Notes: a model not told the origin generated them from the letters alone. Numbered from the stretch's first letter, positions 27,975 through 42,809 are shown. The stretch: 64,000 bases of DNA from Serratia marcescens subsp. marcescens ATCC 13880 (GCF_017299535.1 NZ_CP071238.1:3968001-4032000), one strand, 5' to 3'. Made by a program: numbers and translations.

Positions 27975-29330
27975 ATGTTGTCAAAATTTAAACGTAGCAA
28001 ACATCAACAACACCTTGCACAACTGCCCAAACTCCCCCAGACGGTTGCTGATGTTCGTACGTTGTACGCGCCGTCCGATTTTCGCACCACGCTGCTGAGC
28101 GCCATCGCCAACGCCACCCAACGCATCTATCTGGTGGCCCTGTATCTGGAGCATGACGACGCCGGGCGCGAGATCCTCAACGCGCTGTATCAAGCCAAAC
28201 AGCGGCGGCCCGAGCTGGAAATCTGCGTACTGGTCGACTGGCACCGCGCACAGCGTGGGCGCATCGGCGCCGCCGCCGCCAATACCAACGCCGACTGGTA
28301 CTGCGCCATGGCCAGCCAACATCCGGAACAGTCGGTGCCGATCTACGGCGTGCCGGTCAATACCCGCGAAGCGTTAGGCGTACTGCACCTGAAAGGCTTT
28401 GTGGTCGACGATACCGCGATCTACAGCGGCGCCAGCATCAACGACGTTTATCTGCATCAGCATGAGAAATACCGTTACGATCGCTATCAGCTGATCACCA
28501 ACGGCGTGCTGGCCGATACCTTGATCGATTACATCAAGCAGCATCTGCTCACCGCCGGCGCCGTACAGCGCCTCGATCGCAGCGATCGGCCGAAAAGCCC
28601 GGAGATCAAAAACGAGACCCGTCTGTTCCGTTTCGCCCTGCGCCGCGCCGGTTACCACTTCCGCGGCAAGGCCGGCAACGATGAGCTGGCGGTGACGCCG
28701 CTGGTTGGGCTTGGCAAGCAAAGCGTGCTGAATAAAACCATTCATCACCTGATGTCGTGCGCCGACCAGAAACTGACGCTCTGTACCCCCTACTTCAACC
28801 TGCCGGCGCTGCTGGTGCGCAACATCATTTATCTGCTGCGCCAGGGCAAACAGGTGGAGATCATTGTCGGCGACAAGACCGCCAACGATTTCTATATTCC
28901 GGAAGACCAGCCGTTCAAAATCATCGGCGCGCTGCCCTACCTGTACGAGATCAACCTGCGCCGCTTCCTGAGCCGCTTGCAGCGTTATATCGATACCGGG
29001 CAGCTGATCGTGCGTCTGTGGAAGGATGGCGATAACAGCTATCACCTGAAAGGCATGTGGGTAGACGAAGAGTGGCAGCTGATTACCGGCAATAATCTCA
29101 ACCCGCGCGCCTGGCGGCTGGATCTGGAAAACGCCATTCTGATCCACGATCCCAAACAAGAGATGCGCGAACAGCGGCAAAAAGAGCTGGAGTGCATCCG
29201 CACCCACACCACCGTGGTCGGGCACTATCAGGAGCTGCAAAGCATTCAGCAGTATCCGATCAAGGTGCGCAAGCTGATTCGCCGTCTGCGGCGTATCCGC
29301 ATCGATCGGCTGATTAGCCGTATCCTGTAA
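27975..29330 (+). CDS. pssA: Phosphatidylserine synthase PssA
   Basis: A 451-aa phospholipase-D-superfamily enzyme that makes phosphatidylserine from CDP-diacylglycerol and L-serine, the committed step to phosphatidylethanolamine. Two HKD-type motifs are intact: HLKGFVVDDTAIYSGASIND and HLKGMWVDEEWQLITGNNLN. ATG 27975 gives the E. coli MLSKFKR start; a GTG directly before it (27972) is less likely. The C-terminus is strongly basic (KLIRRLRRIRIDRL), consistent with its peripheral association with membranes and ribosomes. E. coli has yfiM between pssA and kgtP; it is absent here. Confidence 0.97.
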   Translation: MLSKFKRSKHQQHLAQLPKLPQTVADVRTLYAPSDFRTTLLSAIANATQRIYLVALYLEHDDAGREILNALYQAKQRRPELEICVLVDWHRAQRGRIGAAAANTNADWYCAMASQHPEQSVPIYGVPVNTREALGVLHLKGFVVDDTAIYSGASINDVYLHQHEKYRYDRYQLITNGVLADTLIDYIKQHLLTAGAVQRLDRSDRPKSPEIKNETRLFRFALRRAGYHFRGKAGNDELAVTPLVGLGKQSVLNKTIHHLMSCADQKLTLCTPYFNLPALLVRNIIYLLRQGKQVEIIVGDKTANDFYIPEDQPFKIIGALPYLYEINLRRFLSRLQRYIDTGQLIVRLWKDGDNSYHLKGMWVDEEWQLITGNNLNPRAWRLDLENAILIHDPKQEMREQRQKELECIRTHTTVVGHYQELQSIQQYPIKVRKLIRRLRRIRIDRLISRIL

Positions 29331-29342
29331 GCGGTACTCTGA

Positions 29343-29366
29343 CCCCGGCCAAGGCCGGGGTTTTTA
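29343..29366. terminator. Bidirectional terminator between pssA and kgtP
   Basis: CCCCGGCC-AA-GGCCGGGG with five T residues follows pssA by 12 bases. It sits between convergent genes; the minus-strand side lacks an equally strong T-run. Confidence 0.85.
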
Positions 29367-30677
29367 TTACAGCTGTATCTCCTTGCCTTTGCGATGCAAC
29401 CGAAGCGAAACCAGCAACGCCAGCAGGCACATGCCGGAAACGTACCAGAAGAAGGCATTCTCCACGCCGAATGATTTAAGCGACAACGCGACATATTCCG
29501 CCGAACCGCCGAACAGAGCATTCGCCACCGCATAAGACAAACCTACCCCTAACGCGCGTACCTCCGGCGGGAACATCTCGGCTTTAAGCAGCCCGCTGAT
29601 CGCGGTGTAAAAGCTGACAACGAACAACGCCAACACGATCAGACCGAACGCCATAAAGGGGTTGGTCACCTCTTTCAAGGCAAACAGGATCGGCACCGTC
29701 AACACCGTGGCGAAGGCTGAGAAGATCAGCATCGAGCTGCGACGGCCGATTTTGTCCGAAAACGCGCCTACCGCCGGCTGCAGCAGCATAAAGACGAATA
29801 GCGCAACGGTCATGATGGCGCTGGCCAGCTTGGCGTCCATACCGGCAGTGTTCACCAGGTACTTCTGCATGTAGGTGGTGAAGGTGTAGAAGGTCAGTGA
29901 ACCGGCGGCGGTAAAGCCCAGCACCATCAGGAACGCCTTGCGATTTTTCCACAGCCCCGTCAGCGAACCAGCATCTTTGTGGTTACGCGTCTTCGCATCG
30001 GAGGTTTCATTCAGCGAGCGGCGCAGGTACAGCGCCACCACCGCCAACACGGCCCCCAAGGCAAACGGTATACGCCATCCCCAGGCTTTCAGCTCTTCGG
30101 CGGGCAATATCTGCTGCAAGATCACCAAGACCAGCAGCGCCAACAGTTGCCCGCCAATCAGCGTCACGTACTGGAACGATGCGTAGAAGCCACGCCGCCC
30201 CTTGATTGCCACCTCGCTCATGTAGGTGGCGCTGGTGCCATACTCGCCGCCCACCGACAACCCCTGGAACAACCGAGCGATCAGCAGCAGCGCCGGGGCC
30301 CAACTGCCGATCGATTCATACGTCGGCAGGCAGGCGATCACCAGCGATCCGGCGCACATCATGCAGACTGAAAGCAGCATGGAGTTTTTTCGGCCATGCT
30401 TGTCGGCAATATAGCCGAACAGCCAACCGCCGATAGGTCGCATAAAGAAGCCGGCGGCGAAAACACCGGCGGTTTGCAGCAGCTGCGTGGTGCTGTTGCC
30501 CGCTGGAAAGAACGAGGCGGCAAAATAAATGGAACAGAAGGAGTAAACGTAAAAATCAAACCACTCCACCAGATTGCCTGATGAAGCCCCGACGATAGCG
30601 AAAATGCGTTTCTTGTTATCCAGCGCCTCCTGTTCGACGCCGTGCTCATCCCCAAGAGCCGAGGTTGTTTCTGTCAT
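29367..30677 (-). CDS. kgtP: Alpha-ketoglutarate:H+ symporter KgtP
   Basis: A 436-aa MFS protein (E. coli 432) of the metabolite:H+ symporter family, with 12 membrane segments. Recognisable blocks include [19 protein letters not shown], the MHS loop [10 protein letters not shown] and [13 protein letters not shown]. It imports 2-oxoglutarate. ATG 30677, preceded by GGAG, gives the E. coli-like MTE start; the frame extends 8 codons upstream without an RBS. The 256 bp upstream lead to the 5S rRNA end and its terminator. Confidence 0.95.
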   Translation of the reverse strand: MTETTSALGDEHGVEQEALDNKKRIFAIVGASSGNLVEWFDFYVYSFCSIYFAASFFPAGNSTTQLLQTAGVFAAGFFMRPIGGWLFGYIADKHGRKNSMLLSVCMMCAGSLVIACLPTYESIGSWAPALLLIARLFQGLSVGGEYGTSATYMSEVAIKGRRGFYASFQYVTLIGGQLLALLVLVILQQILPAEELKAWGWRIPFALGAVLAVVALYLRRSLNETSDAKTRNHKDAGSLTGLWKNRKAFLMVLGFTAAGSLTFYTFTTYMQKYLVNTAGMDAKLASAIMTVALFVFMLLQPAVGAFSDKIGRRSSMLIFSAFATVLTVPILFALKEVTNPFMAFGLIVLALFVVSFYTAISGLLKAEMFPPEVRALGVGLSYAVANALFGGSAEYVALSLKSFGVENAFFWYVSGMCLLALLVSLRLHRKGKEIQL

Positions 30678-30891
30678 GATATTTTCTCCGAGCCATAGCA
30701 ATGATGAAATTCGGCGTCCTGCCGCCCTGGTTGTTACTTTATTGTTATTTATAAGTTAACAGCCAAACTTAATAGCGGACGAAGAATATCTGACATTCAG
30801 AGAAACAATGCGTTGGTTTTGTGATGAATATTAAACAGTACGATGAAAGTTGAAGCGGATTACAACGGGGATTTTCCTTTTTACGCATAGC

Positions 30892-30921
30892 AAAAAGCCC
30901 TGAACGTCAGTTCAGGGCTTT
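30892..30921 (-). terminator. rRNA operon terminator
   Basis: A 12-bp perfect stem AAAGCCCTGAAC/GTTCAGGGCTTT with a TGAC loop, 13 bases downstream of 5S on the minus strand and followed by T residues; this is the typical enterobacterial rrn T1 form. Confidence 0.92.
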
Positions 30922-30933
30922 CGGCTTTGTTTG

Positions 30934-31053
30934 ATGCCTGGCAGTGTCCTACTCTCGCATGGGGAGACCCCACACTACCATCGGCGCTACGGCGTTTCAC
31001 TTCTGAGTTCGGCATGGGGTCAGGTGGGACCACCGCGCTATTGCCGCCAGGCA
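30934..31053 (-). rRNA. rrf: 5S ribosomal RNA
   Basis: 120 nt beginning TGCCTGGCGGCAATAGCGCG and ending in CTGCCAGGCAT on the minus strand, with the conserved CCCCATGCCGAACTCAGAAG loop region in the middle. The terminal helix TGCCTGGC/GCCAGGCA is intact. It is last in the operon, 97 bp after 23S. Confidence 0.97.
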
Positions 31054-31150
31054 AATTCGTTTCATTCCAACCGCTTCACTTCCGTCAAGCCATCAGAACC
31101 AATCTCGGAACTTCGCTGAAAATCTCTCTAAAAAACACCTTCGGTGTTGT

Positions 31151-34057
<2,907 letters not shown>

Positions 34058-34192
34058 TCACAACCCGAAGATGTTTCCATCGTTCGCGCTGCAAACATTT
34101 GAGAGACTCTATGACAGGTTACTCTTCATCCCAATACGTCTACGGAGGGACAAATTTCAGCCGTCATGTTTCAATTTTCAGCTTGTTCCAGA

Positions 34193-34205
34193 TTGTTAAA
34201 GAGCA
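34193..34205 (-). promoter_or_regulatory. boxA antitermination element before 23S
   Basis: TGCTCTTTAACAA on the minus strand, identical to the leader boxA at 36224-36236. It recruits NusB/NusE to prevent premature termination in rRNA operons and lies in the tRNA-Ala to 23S spacer. Confidence 0.85.
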
Positions 34206-34263
34206 AAATACTTCGCAGCATACTGTCGCCAATATACTCTGAAGTATTAAATACCGGACTATA

Positions 34264-34339
34264 TGGTGGAGCTAAGCGGGATCGAACCGCTGACCTCCTG
34301 CGTGCAAGGCAGGCGCTCTCCCAGCTGAGCTATAGCCCC
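34264..34339 (-). tRNA. tRNA-Ala(TGC)
   Basis: 76 nt starting GGGGCTATAGCTCAGCTGGG and ending with encoded CCA. The anticodon is TGC within CCTGC-CTTGCAC-GCAGG. Compared with E. coli alaV the T-stem base pair next to the acceptor stem is changed on both sides, keeping the pairing. Located in the 16S-23S spacer. Confidence 0.97.
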
Positions 34340-34377
34340 ATACAGTCACGCGCAGTACCTTTTCCACTTCCGAGAAG

Positions 34378-34454
<77 letters not shown>

Positions 34455-34528
34455 ATAAAGGTATTTCTGCTCGTTACTTTCTATCAGACAATCTGTGTGA
34501 GCACGCCACTCGAACTAATATCTTTAGG

Positions 34529-36070
<1,542 letters not shown>

Positions 36071-36223
36071 AAAGCTTGATTTGCTTCCACTCGAGAAGCG
36101 ATGCTCAAAGATTTACTGCATGAATTTTACTTCAGTTAGTCACTCTTCAAGACTTGATATTTTTTTGCATCCGAAGATGCTGGATATCGTCTTGTGGAGT
36201 GCCCACACAGATTGTCTGATAAA

Positions 36224-36236
36224 TTGTTAAAGAGCA
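36224..36236 (-). promoter_or_regulatory. rrn leader boxA
   Basis: TGCTCTTTAACAA in the leader upstream of 16S, followed by the conserved ATTTATCAGACAATCTGTGT segment. It is the antitermination nut-like site. Confidence 0.88.
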
Positions 36237-36275
36237 GTGAGTTAGGCGCTTTCGCTTGCTAACTCGAGGTGGCGT

Positions 36276-36303
36276 ATATTACGCTTTCCTCTTTCAGAGT
36301 CAA
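36276..36303 (-). promoter_or_regulatory. rrn promoter P2
   Basis: On the minus strand TTGACT (36298-36303) and TAATAT (36276-36281) with a 16-bp spacer, 206 bp before the 16S 5' end. This matches the enterobacterial rrn P2 arrangement. Confidence 0.88.
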
Positions 36304-36382
36304 CCCTAATTTTCAGGATTTTTTCTCTTTCTTCCCGGCCGCTGTGTGAAGTGAATCACTTGCGCCGTGTCGATGGAGGCGC

Positions 36383-36410
36383 ATTATAGGGAGCCGGTTC
36401 AGAATGACAA
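36383..36410 (-). promoter_or_regulatory. rrn promoter P1 with AT-rich upstream element
   Basis: On the minus strand TTGTCA (36405-36410) and a consensus TATAAT (36383-36388) with a 16-bp spacer, followed by the GC-rich discriminator GCGCC typical of stringently controlled rRNA promoters. AT-rich DNA just upstream (36411-36435) fits the UP element. The control region extends from 36071 to 36462 without other genes. Confidence 0.9.
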
Positions 36411-36462
36411 GCGTTAATATGCATTTTTTATCTGACCGCTCACTATTCATTCGTAACGCCTA

Positions 36463-37026
36463 TTAAACCCGCTTTTTGATGGCTGCCGGCAGGTCCGCCA
36501 GGCTATTTAGCACCCAATCGGCCAGCTTTTCGCCCTGCTCCGTCACCGGCTTGCCGGTACGCACCAGCACCTTGGTGCCGACGCCGGCCGCGATCGCCGC
36601 CTGCATGTCTTCCGGTTTATCGCCCACCATATAAGAAGCGGCCATATCGATGTTCAATTCCTGCTGCGCTTGCAGCAGCATGCCCGGCTGCGGTTTACGG
36701 CAGTCACAGACCTGACGATACTCCTCTACTACCGCCTCCGGATGATGCGGGCAGAAATAGATGCCGTCGAAGTCGACGTCGCGATCGGCCAGCGACCAGT
36801 CCATCCACTCGGTCAGGTACATAAACTGGTCTTCGCTGAACTTGCCGCGCGCAATGCCCGACTGGTTGGTCACCATCACCAGCGCGAACCCCATCTTTTT
36901 GAGTTCGCGACAGGCGTCAATCACGCCGTCAATAAAGTGGAAGTTGTCGATTTCATGGACATAACCATGGTCAACGTTAATCGTACCGTCACGATCGAGA
37001 AAAATTGCTGGAACGCTTTGTGTCAC
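36463..37026 (-). CDS. gmhB: D-glycero-beta-D-manno-heptose-1,7-bisphosphate 7-phosphatase GmhB
   Basis: A 187-aa HAD-superfamily phosphatase of LPS heptose synthesis. The nucleophile motif FLDRDGTIN, the motif-II threonine in [10 protein letters not shown], the zinc-binding CPHHPEA ... CDCRKP loop and the motif-IV GDKPEDM are all intact. GTG 37026 is chosen because AGGAG stands 8 bases before it and the protein then starts like E. coli GmhB; the frame runs 14 codons further upstream without an RBS. It precedes the rRNA operon on the same strand, as in E. coli. Confidence 0.95.
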   Translation of the reverse strand: MTQSVPAIFLDRDGTINVDHGYVHEIDNFHFIDGVIDACRELKKMGFALVMVTNQSGIARGKFSEDQFMYLTEWMDWSLADRDVDFDGIYFCPHHPEAVVEEYRQVCDCRKPQPGMLLQAQQELNIDMAASYMVGDKPEDMQAAIAAGVGTKVLVRTGKPVTEQGEKLADWVLNSLADLPAAIKKRV

Positions 37027-37110
37027 CGCTTTGCTCCTGAGGGGCTGAATACGCTGACAGTATCGCATGTTTTACCCCGCACTGAGAACGCCGGAGAACG
37101 TCGCTGGCCG

Positions 37111-37139
37111 TTGACTTAGACGTCTAGACGCCTTAACAT
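37111..37139 (+). promoter_or_regulatory. metNIQ promoter with two tandem met boxes
   Basis: TTGACT (37111-37116) and TAACAT (37134-37139) are separated by 17 bp. Two adjacent MetJ boxes, AGACGTCT (37118-37125) and AGACGCCT (37126-37133), fill that spacer exactly. MetJ with S-adenosylmethionine is known to repress metNIQ, and here it would block RNA polymerase binding directly. Confidence 0.88.
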
Positions 37140-37214
37140 CTGATCCATACCTTGGTTCCACGCCGAGGTTTACTTTTATCTAGCCACGGGCAACCACGCT
37201 AAAATAAGAAGAAT

Positions 37215-38246
37215 ATGATTAAACTTTCTAACATCACTAAAGTGTTCCAGCAGGGTTCGCGCACCATTACCGCGCTCTCTGACGTGACCCTTCACGTCCC
37301 TGCCGGGCAAATCTATGGCGTTATCGGATCTTCCGGCGCCGGCAAAAGCACGCTGATTCGCTGCGCCAACATGCTTGAGCGCCCTACCTCCGGCCAGGTG
37401 CTAGTCGATGGCCAGGATCTGACGTCTCTGTCGGAAAGCGAACTGACGCGCGCCCGTCGCCAAATCGGCATGATCTTCCAGCACTTCAACCTGCTCTCTT
37501 CCCGCACGGTGTTCGGCAACGTGGCGCTGCCGCTGGAACTGGACAATACGTCGCGCGCCGAGATCAAAAAGCGCGTGACCGAACTGCTGGAGCTGGTCGG
37601 CCTGGCGGACAAACACGACGCCTACCCGGCCAATCTGTCCGGCGGCCAGAAACAGCGCGTGGCGATCGCCCGTGCGCTGGCCAGCAATCCCAAAGTGCTG
37701 CTGTGCGACGAAGCCACCAGCGCGTTGGATCCGGCCACCACCCGTTCCATCCTGGAACTGCTTAAAGACATCAACCGCCGTCTGGGTCTGACCATTCTGC
37801 TCATCACCCATGAAATGGACGTGGTGAAACGCATCTGCGACCAGGTCGCGGTCATCAGCCAGGGGCAGTTGATCGAAAAAGACAGCGTCAGCGAAGTGTT
37901 CTCACACCCGAAAACCCCGCTGGCCCAGCAGTTCATTCAGTCCACGCTGCATCTGGATATTCCGGACGACTACGCCGCGCGCCTGTCGCCGGAGCGCCAG
38001 GGCGACCGTCAGCCGCTGCTGCGCCTGGAGTTCACCGGTCAGTCGGTCGATGCGCCGCTGCTGTCTGAAGCCGCTCGCCGCTTCAACGTGAACAACAACA
38101 TTATCAGCGCCCAGATGGATTATGCCGGCGGCGTAAAATTCGGCGTGATGCTGGCGGAGCTGCACGGCAGCGACGAAGACGCGCTGGCGACGATTAAGTT
38201 CCTGCAAGAAAATCAGGTAAAAGTAGAGGTTCTGGGTTATGTCTGA
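37215..38246 (+). CDS. metN: D/L-methionine ABC transporter ATP-binding protein MetN
   Basis: A 343-aa ATPase identical in length to E. coli MetN. Walker [10 protein letters not shown] is at residues 38-46, signature LSGGQKQR, Walker [13 protein letters not shown]. The C-terminal NIL domain (about 265-343) binds methionine and causes trans-inhibition in E. coli. It overlaps metI by 8 bases. First gene of metNIQ under the met-box promoter. Confidence 0.97.
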   Translation: MIKLSNITKVFQQGSRTITALSDVTLHVPAGQIYGVIGSSGAGKSTLIRCANMLERPTSGQVLVDGQDLTSLSESELTRARRQIGMIFQHFNLLSSRTVFGNVALPLELDNTSRAEIKKRVTELLELVGLADKHDAYPANLSGGQKQRVAIARALASNPKVLLCDEATSALDPATTRSILELLKDINRRLGLTILLITHEMDVVKRICDQVAVISQGQLIEKDSVSEVFSHPKTPLAQQFIQSTLHLDIPDDYAARLSPERQGDRQPLLRLEFTGQSVDAPLLSEAARRFNVNNNIISAQMDYAGGVKFGVMLAELHGSDEDALATIKFLQENQVKVEVLGYV

Positions 38247-38892
38247 GGCAATGATGTGGTTGATGGCGCGTGGCGTGTGGGAAACCGTCATGATGACCTT
38301 TGTCTCCGGCTTCTTCGGTTTCGTGCTCGGCCTGCCGGTAGGCGTGCTGCTGTATGTCACCCGCCCGGGGCAGATCATCGCCAACAATTCGCTGTATAAG
38401 ATCCTGTCCGGGCTGGTGAACATCTTCCGTTCCATCCCGTTCATCATCCTGCTGGTTTGGATGATTCCGTTTACCCGCATGATCGTCGGCACCTCGATCG
38501 GCCTGCAGGCGGCCATCGTGCCGCTGACCGTCGGTGCCGCGCCGTTCATCGCGCGCATGGTGGAAAACGCCCTGCTGGAGATCCCGTCCGGTCTGGTGGA
38601 AGCGGCGCGCGCCATGGGCGCCACGCCGATGCAAATCATCAAGAAAGTGTTGCTGCCGGAAGCCCTGCCGGGCCTGGTCAACGCCGCGACCATCACCCTG
38701 ATCACCCTGGTGGGCTACTCCGCCATGGGCGGCGCGGTCGGCGCCGGTGGTCTGGGCCAAATCGGTTACCAATACGGTTATATCGGTTATAACGCCACAG
38801 TTATGAATACCGTATTAGTATTACTGGTAGTTTTGGTTTATCTGATCCAATTCTGCGGCGATCGCATCGTCAAAGCCGTTACCCATAAATAA
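38239..38892 (+). CDS. metI: D/L-methionine ABC transporter permease MetI
   Basis: A 217-aa inner-membrane permease with five predicted membrane segments. The EAA coupling loop is [20 protein letters not shown]. It forms the channel of the MetNIQ importer; the start is inside the end of metN. The protein is nearly the same as E. coli MetI in length and motif content. Confidence 0.97.
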   Translation: MSEAMMWLMARGVWETVMMTFVSGFFGFVLGLPVGVLLYVTRPGQIIANNSLYKILSGLVNIFRSIPFIILLVWMIPFTRMIVGTSIGLQAAIVPLTVGAAPFIARMVENALLEIPSGLVEAARAMGATPMQIIKKVLLPEALPGLVNAATITLITLVGYSAMGGAVGAGGLGQIGYQYGYIGYNATVMNTVLVLLVVLVYLIQFCGDRIVKAVTHK

Positions 38893-38931
38893 TTTCACCG
38901 CATATTAATGCGAGTCTAATGAGGAAGGGAT

Positions 38932-39747
38932 ATGTCGTTAACATTTAAATCCATCGCGACAATTGGCGCACTGATCGGCACGCTGGCTCTGGCGGGCTGT
39001 GGCCAGGATGAAAAGAATCCGAACCACATCAAGGTCGGCGTAATCGTCGGCGCAGAGCAGCAAGTGGCTGAAGTGGCGCAGAAAGTGGCGAAAGAGAAAT
39101 ACGGTCTGGACGTTGAACTGGTCACCTTCAACGACTACGTGTTGCCTAACGAAGCGTTGAGCAAAGGCGATATCGACCTGAACGCTTTCCAGCACAAGCC
39201 ATATCTGGATCAGCAAATCAAAGATCGCGGCTACAAGCTGGTGCCGGTCGGCAACACCTTTGTTTACCCGATCGCCGGTTACTCCAAGAAAATCAAATCG
39301 CTGGACGAACTGAAAGAGGGCTCTCAGATCGCGCTGCCGAACGATCCGACCAACCTGGGCCGTTCGCTGTTGCTGCTGCAAAAAGTCGGTCTGATCAAAC
39401 TGAAAGACGGCGTTGGCCTGCTGCCGACCGTGCTGGACGTGACCGAGAACCCGAAAAACCTGAAATTGGTTGAGCTGGAAGCGCCCCAGCTGCCGCGCTC
39501 TCTGGACGATCAGCAGATCGCGCTGGCGGTGATCAATACCACCTACGCCAGCCAGATCGGCCTGACGCCAGCGAAAGACGGTCTGTTCGTGGAAGATAAA
39601 GACTCGCCTTACGTCAACCTGCTGGTTGCGCGCGAAGATAACAAAGATGCGGAAAACGTGAAGAAATTCGTGCAGGCCTATCAGTCTGACGACGTTGACG
39701 CCGCCGCCAACAAAATCTTCAACGGCGGTGCGGTGAAAGGCTGGTAA
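38932..39747 (+). CDS. metQ: Methionine-binding lipoprotein MetQ
   Basis: A 271-aa substrate-binding protein with a signal peptide and lipobox LALAGC (Cys23 acylated). It belongs to the NlpA family; the block LPNEALSKGDIDLNAFQHKP is characteristic. It captures D- and L-methionine in the periplasm for MetNI. RBS AGGAAGG is directly upstream. The operon ends at the hairpin 39781-39802. Confidence 0.97.
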   Translation: MSLTFKSIATIGALIGTLALAGCGQDEKNPNHIKVGVIVGAEQQVAEVAQKVAKEKYGLDVELVTFNDYVLPNEALSKGDIDLNAFQHKPYLDQQIKDRGYKLVPVGNTFVYPIAGYSKKIKSLDELKEGSQIALPNDPTNLGRSLLLLQKVGLIKLKDGVGLLPTVLDVTENPKNLKLVELEAPQLPRSLDDQQIALAVINTTYASQIGLTPAKDGLFVEDKDSPYVNLLVAREDNKDAENVKKFVQAYQSDDVDAAANKIFNGGAVKGW

Positions 39748-39780
39748 GCGCTTATTCACCCATTTTATTCCTATAATTGC

Positions 39781-39808
39781 AAGACGGGCCAAGGCCCGTC
39801 TTGTTATT
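39781..39808 (+). terminator. Terminator of metNIQ
   Basis: A 10-bp perfect stem AAGACGGGCC-AA-GGCCCGTCTT followed by GTTATTT, 34 bases after metQ. Confidence 0.8.
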
Positions 39809-39861
39809 TCCGCCATAGATTGCTTCAATAGCGCCACTTTCATTAAGGCAGAGGAATCTCA

Positions 39862-40266
39862 ATGCGTGTTTTACCTCTCTGTTTGTTAGCGCTCGCGCTG
39901 GCCGGATGTTCATCGCAACGTATCGCGCCATCCTCAACAAACAGCACCAGCAAGCCGACCACGACCGCCCCGGCCAAGACCACGCCGGCCGCCCGCCCCG
40001 CTCCGGTAAAACTGTATAAAAGTGCAGAAGAACTCGTGGGCAAGCCGTTCCGCGATCTGGGTGAAGTGTCCGGCGAATCGTGCCAAACCACCGTGCAAGA
40101 CTCCCCACCGAATCTGGCTACCGCCCGTAAACGCATGCAAATCCGTGCGTCTTACATGAAGGCCAACGCCGTGCTGCTGCACGACTGCCAGATTGTCAGC
40201 GGCGTCGCCGGTTGTTACCAGCAGGCCGTTTGCCAGGGCTCGGCGCTTAACGTCTCGTCCAAATGA
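39862..40266 (+). CDS. rcsF: Outer-membrane stress-sensor lipoprotein RcsF
   Basis: A 134-aa lipoprotein, lipobox LALAGC (Cys16). A Thr/Pro/Ala-rich linker (residues 20-48) is followed by the globular domain with four cysteines at 74, 109, 118 and 124, the same positions as in E. coli, where they form two disulfides. RcsF reports envelope damage to the Rcs phosphorelay through IgaA. The stop overlaps the trmO start by four bases (ATGA). Confidence 0.96.
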   Translation: MRVLPLCLLALALAGCSSQRIAPSSTNSTSKPTTTAPAKTTPAARPAPVKLYKSAEELVGKPFRDLGEVSGESCQTTVQDSPPNLATARKRMQIRASYMKANAVLLHDCQIVSGVAGCYQQAVCQGSALNVSSK

Positions 40267-40970
40267 CCGAATTCGTTTTCGAGCAGATCGGCGTGATCCG
40301 CTCGCCGTATAAAGAGAAATTCGCCGTGCCCCGCCAACCGGGGCTGGTCGAAGACGGCGGCGGCGAACTGCTGCTGCTGCCGCCCTACAACCAGGCGGAA
40401 GCGGTGCGCGGTCTCAGCGATTTCAGCCACCTGTGGGTAATGTTCATTTTCCATCAAACCATGGAAGGCGGCTGGCGCCCGACGGTACGCCCGCCGCGTT
40501 TAGGCGGCAATGCCCGCATGGGCGTGTTCGCCACCCGTTCCACCTTCCGCCCCAACCCGCTCGGCATGTCGCTCATTGAGCTGAAAGGCGTGCGGGTGAA
40601 AAACGGTGAAGTGGCGCTGGAACTGGGCAGCCTCGACCTGGTCGACGGCACCCCGGTGGTGGACATCAAGCCTTATCTGCCGTTCGCCGAGAGCCAGCCG
40701 CAGGCCCGCGCCGGCTTTGCCCAGGCCGCACCCGCCGGCGATATGCCGGTGCGTTTCGCGCCGCAGGCCGAGCAACAGCTGCAGCAACATCAGGCGCGCT
40801 ACCCGCAATTAAGGCGTTTTATCAGCCAGGTGCTGGCGCAAGACCCCCGTCCCGCCTATCGTAAAGGAGAGGACGTCGAACGGGATTACGCCGTCTGGCT
40901 GTTGGATTTCAACGTGCGCTGGCGCGTCGTGGACGGCCACACCGAAGTGTTGGCGCTCGACCCGCGTTAA
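40263..40970 (+). CDS. trmO: tRNA (t6A37) N6-methyltransferase TrmO
   Basis: A 235-aa protein of the TsaA/YaeB family, the same length as E. coli. It has the beta-barrel motif region GVIRSPYKEKFAVPRQPGL, and the RSTFRPNPLGMSLIEL block near residue 95 belongs to the SAM site. It methylates t6A at position 37 of tRNA-Thr(GGU). ATG 40263 overlaps rcsF, indicating coupling. Confidence 0.95.
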   Translation: MTEFVFEQIGVIRSPYKEKFAVPRQPGLVEDGGGELLLLPPYNQAEAVRGLSDFSHLWVMFIFHQTMEGGWRPTVRPPRLGGNARMGVFATRSTFRPNPLGMSLIELKGVRVKNGEVALELGSLDLVDGTPVVDIKPYLPFAESQPQARAGFAQAAPAGDMPVRFAPQAEQQLQQHQARYPQLRRFISQVLAQDPRPAYRKGEDVERDYAVWLLDFNVRWRVVDGHTEVLALDPR

Positions 40971-41090
40971 AATTCCGCCGCCTCTCTTTTGGCGACCCGC
41001 TCGCGCTGGTAAACTAAACCACTTTTGTCACTTTTGGCCGCCACTCTGGCAGCCCGATGCAATTTGCAGTTCTAACGGAACCAAAACACC

Positions 41091-42809
41091 ATGCGTACTA
41101 GCCAATATCTGCTCTCCACACTGAAGGAGACACCTGCCGACGCCGAAGTGATCAGCCACCAGCTGATGCTGCGCGCCGGGATGATCCGCAAGCTGGCCTC
41201 CGGTCTTTACACCTGGCTGCCGACCGGCCTGCGCGTTCTGAAGAAGGTTGAAAACATCGTTCGCGAAGAAATGAACAATGCTAACGCGATCGAAGTGTCC
41301 ATGCCGGTGGTTCAGCCTGCCGATCTGTGGCAGGAAAGCGGCCGTTGGGAGCAATACGGCCCCGAGCTGCTGCGCTTCGTCGACCGCGGCGATCGTCCGT
41401 TCGTGCTGGGCCCGACGCATGAAGAAGTGATCACCGATCTGATCCGCAACGAGATCAGCTCGTACAAGCAGCTGCCGCTGAACTTCTTCCAGATCCAGAC
41501 CAAGTTCCGTGATGAAGTGCGCCCACGTTTCGGCGTGATGCGCTCCCGTGAGTTCCTGATGAAGGATGCCTACTCCTTCCACACCTCACAGGAGTCTCTG
41601 CAGGAGACTTACGACGCGATGTACGAAGCGTACAGCAAAATCTTCAGCCGCATGGGCCTGGATTTCCGCCCGGTGCAGGCCGATACCGGCTCGATCGGCG
41701 GCAGCGCCTCGCACGAATTCCAGGTGCTGGCGCAAAGCGGTGAAGACGATATCGTGTTCTCCACCGGTTCCGACTTCGCCGCCAACATCGAGCTGGCGGA
41801 AGCGGTCGCGCCGGCAGCGCCGCGCGCGGCGGCCAGCGAAGCGCTGCGCCTGGTGGATACGCCGAACGCCAAAACCATCGCCGAGCTGGTCGAGCAATTC
41901 CAGCTGCCGGTGGAAAAAACCGTGAAGACGCTGATGGTGCGCGCCACCGAAGAGAGCGGCCACAAGCTGGTCGCCCTGCTGGTGCGCGGCGATCACGAGC
42001 TGAACGAAGTCAAGGCAGAGAAGCTGGCGCAGGTTGCCGCGCCGCTGACCTTCGCCACCGAAGAAGAAATTCGCGCCATCGTCGGCGCCGGCCCGGGTTC
42101 ACTCGGCCCGGTCAACTTGCCGATGCCGGTGGTAGCCGACCGCAGCGTGGCGGCGATGAGCGACTTTGGCGCCGGCGCCAACGTTGACGGCAAACACTAC
42201 TTCGGCATCAACTGGGAGCGCGATCTGCCGCTGCCGCAGGTGGCCGATATCCGTAACGTGGTGGAAGGCGACGCCAGCCCGGATGGTCAGGGCACGCTGC
42301 TGATCAAACGCGGCATCGAAGTGGGCCATATCTTCCAGCTCGGCACCAAGTACTCGGAAGCGATGAAAGCGACCGTGCAGGGTGAAGACGGCCGCAACCA
42401 GGTGCTGACCATGGGTTGCTACGGCATCGGGGTCACGCGCGTCGTGGCCGCCGCCATCGAGCAGAACCACGACGAACGCGGCATCATCTGGCCGGACGCC
42501 ATCGCGCCGTTCCAGGTAGCGATCCTGCCGATGAACATGCACAAGTCGTTCCGCGTGCAGGCGCTGGCGGAAGAGCTGTACAACACCCTGCGCTCCCACG
42601 GCATCGATGTGATCCTCGATGACCGCAAAGAGCGTCCGGGCGTGATGTTCGCGGATATGGAGCTGATCGGCGTGCCGCACTCTATCGTCATCGGTGACCG
42701 CAACCTCGACAACGAAGAGATCGAGTACAAGAACCGCCGCGTCGGCGAGAAGCAAATGATCAAAACCGGCGAAATCGTTGATTTCCTGCTGGGCCAGATC
42801 AAACGCTGA
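41091..42809 (+). CDS. proS: Prolyl-tRNA synthetase ProS
   Basis: A 572-aa class II aminoacyl-tRNA synthetase. Motif 2 [20 protein letters not shown], motif 3 [17 protein letters not shown], and an insertion editing domain (about 225-405) that removes misacylated alanine are all recognisable, followed by the anticodon-binding domain ([10 protein letters not shown]). E. coli ProS is also 572 aa. A plausible promoter (TTTGGC, 16 bp, TAAACT) is at 40989-41016. It ends at a strong terminator shared with nlpE. Confidence 0.98.
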   Translation: MRTSQYLLSTLKETPADAEVISHQLMLRAGMIRKLASGLYTWLPTGLRVLKKVENIVREEMNNANAIEVSMPVVQPADLWQESGRWEQYGPELLRFVDRGDRPFVLGPTHEEVITDLIRNEISSYKQLPLNFFQIQTKFRDEVRPRFGVMRSREFLMKDAYSFHTSQESLQETYDAMYEAYSKIFSRMGLDFRPVQADTGSIGGSASHEFQVLAQSGEDDIVFSTGSDFAANIELAEAVAPAAPRAAASEALRLVDTPNAKTIAELVEQFQLPVEKTVKTLMVRATEESGHKLVALLVRGDHELNEVKAEKLAQVAAPLTFATEEEIRAIVGAGPGSLGPVNLPMPVVADRSVAAMSDFGAGANVDGKHYFGINWERDLPLPQVADIRNVVEGDASPDGQGTLLIKRGIEVGHIFQLGTKYSEAMKATVQGEDGRNQVLTMGCYGIGVTRVVAAAIEQNHDERGIIWPDAIAPFQVAILPMNMHKSFRVQALAEELYNTLRSHGIDVILDDRKERPGVMFADMELIGVPHSIVIGDRNLDNEEIEYKNRRVGEKQMIKTGEIVDFLLGQIKR

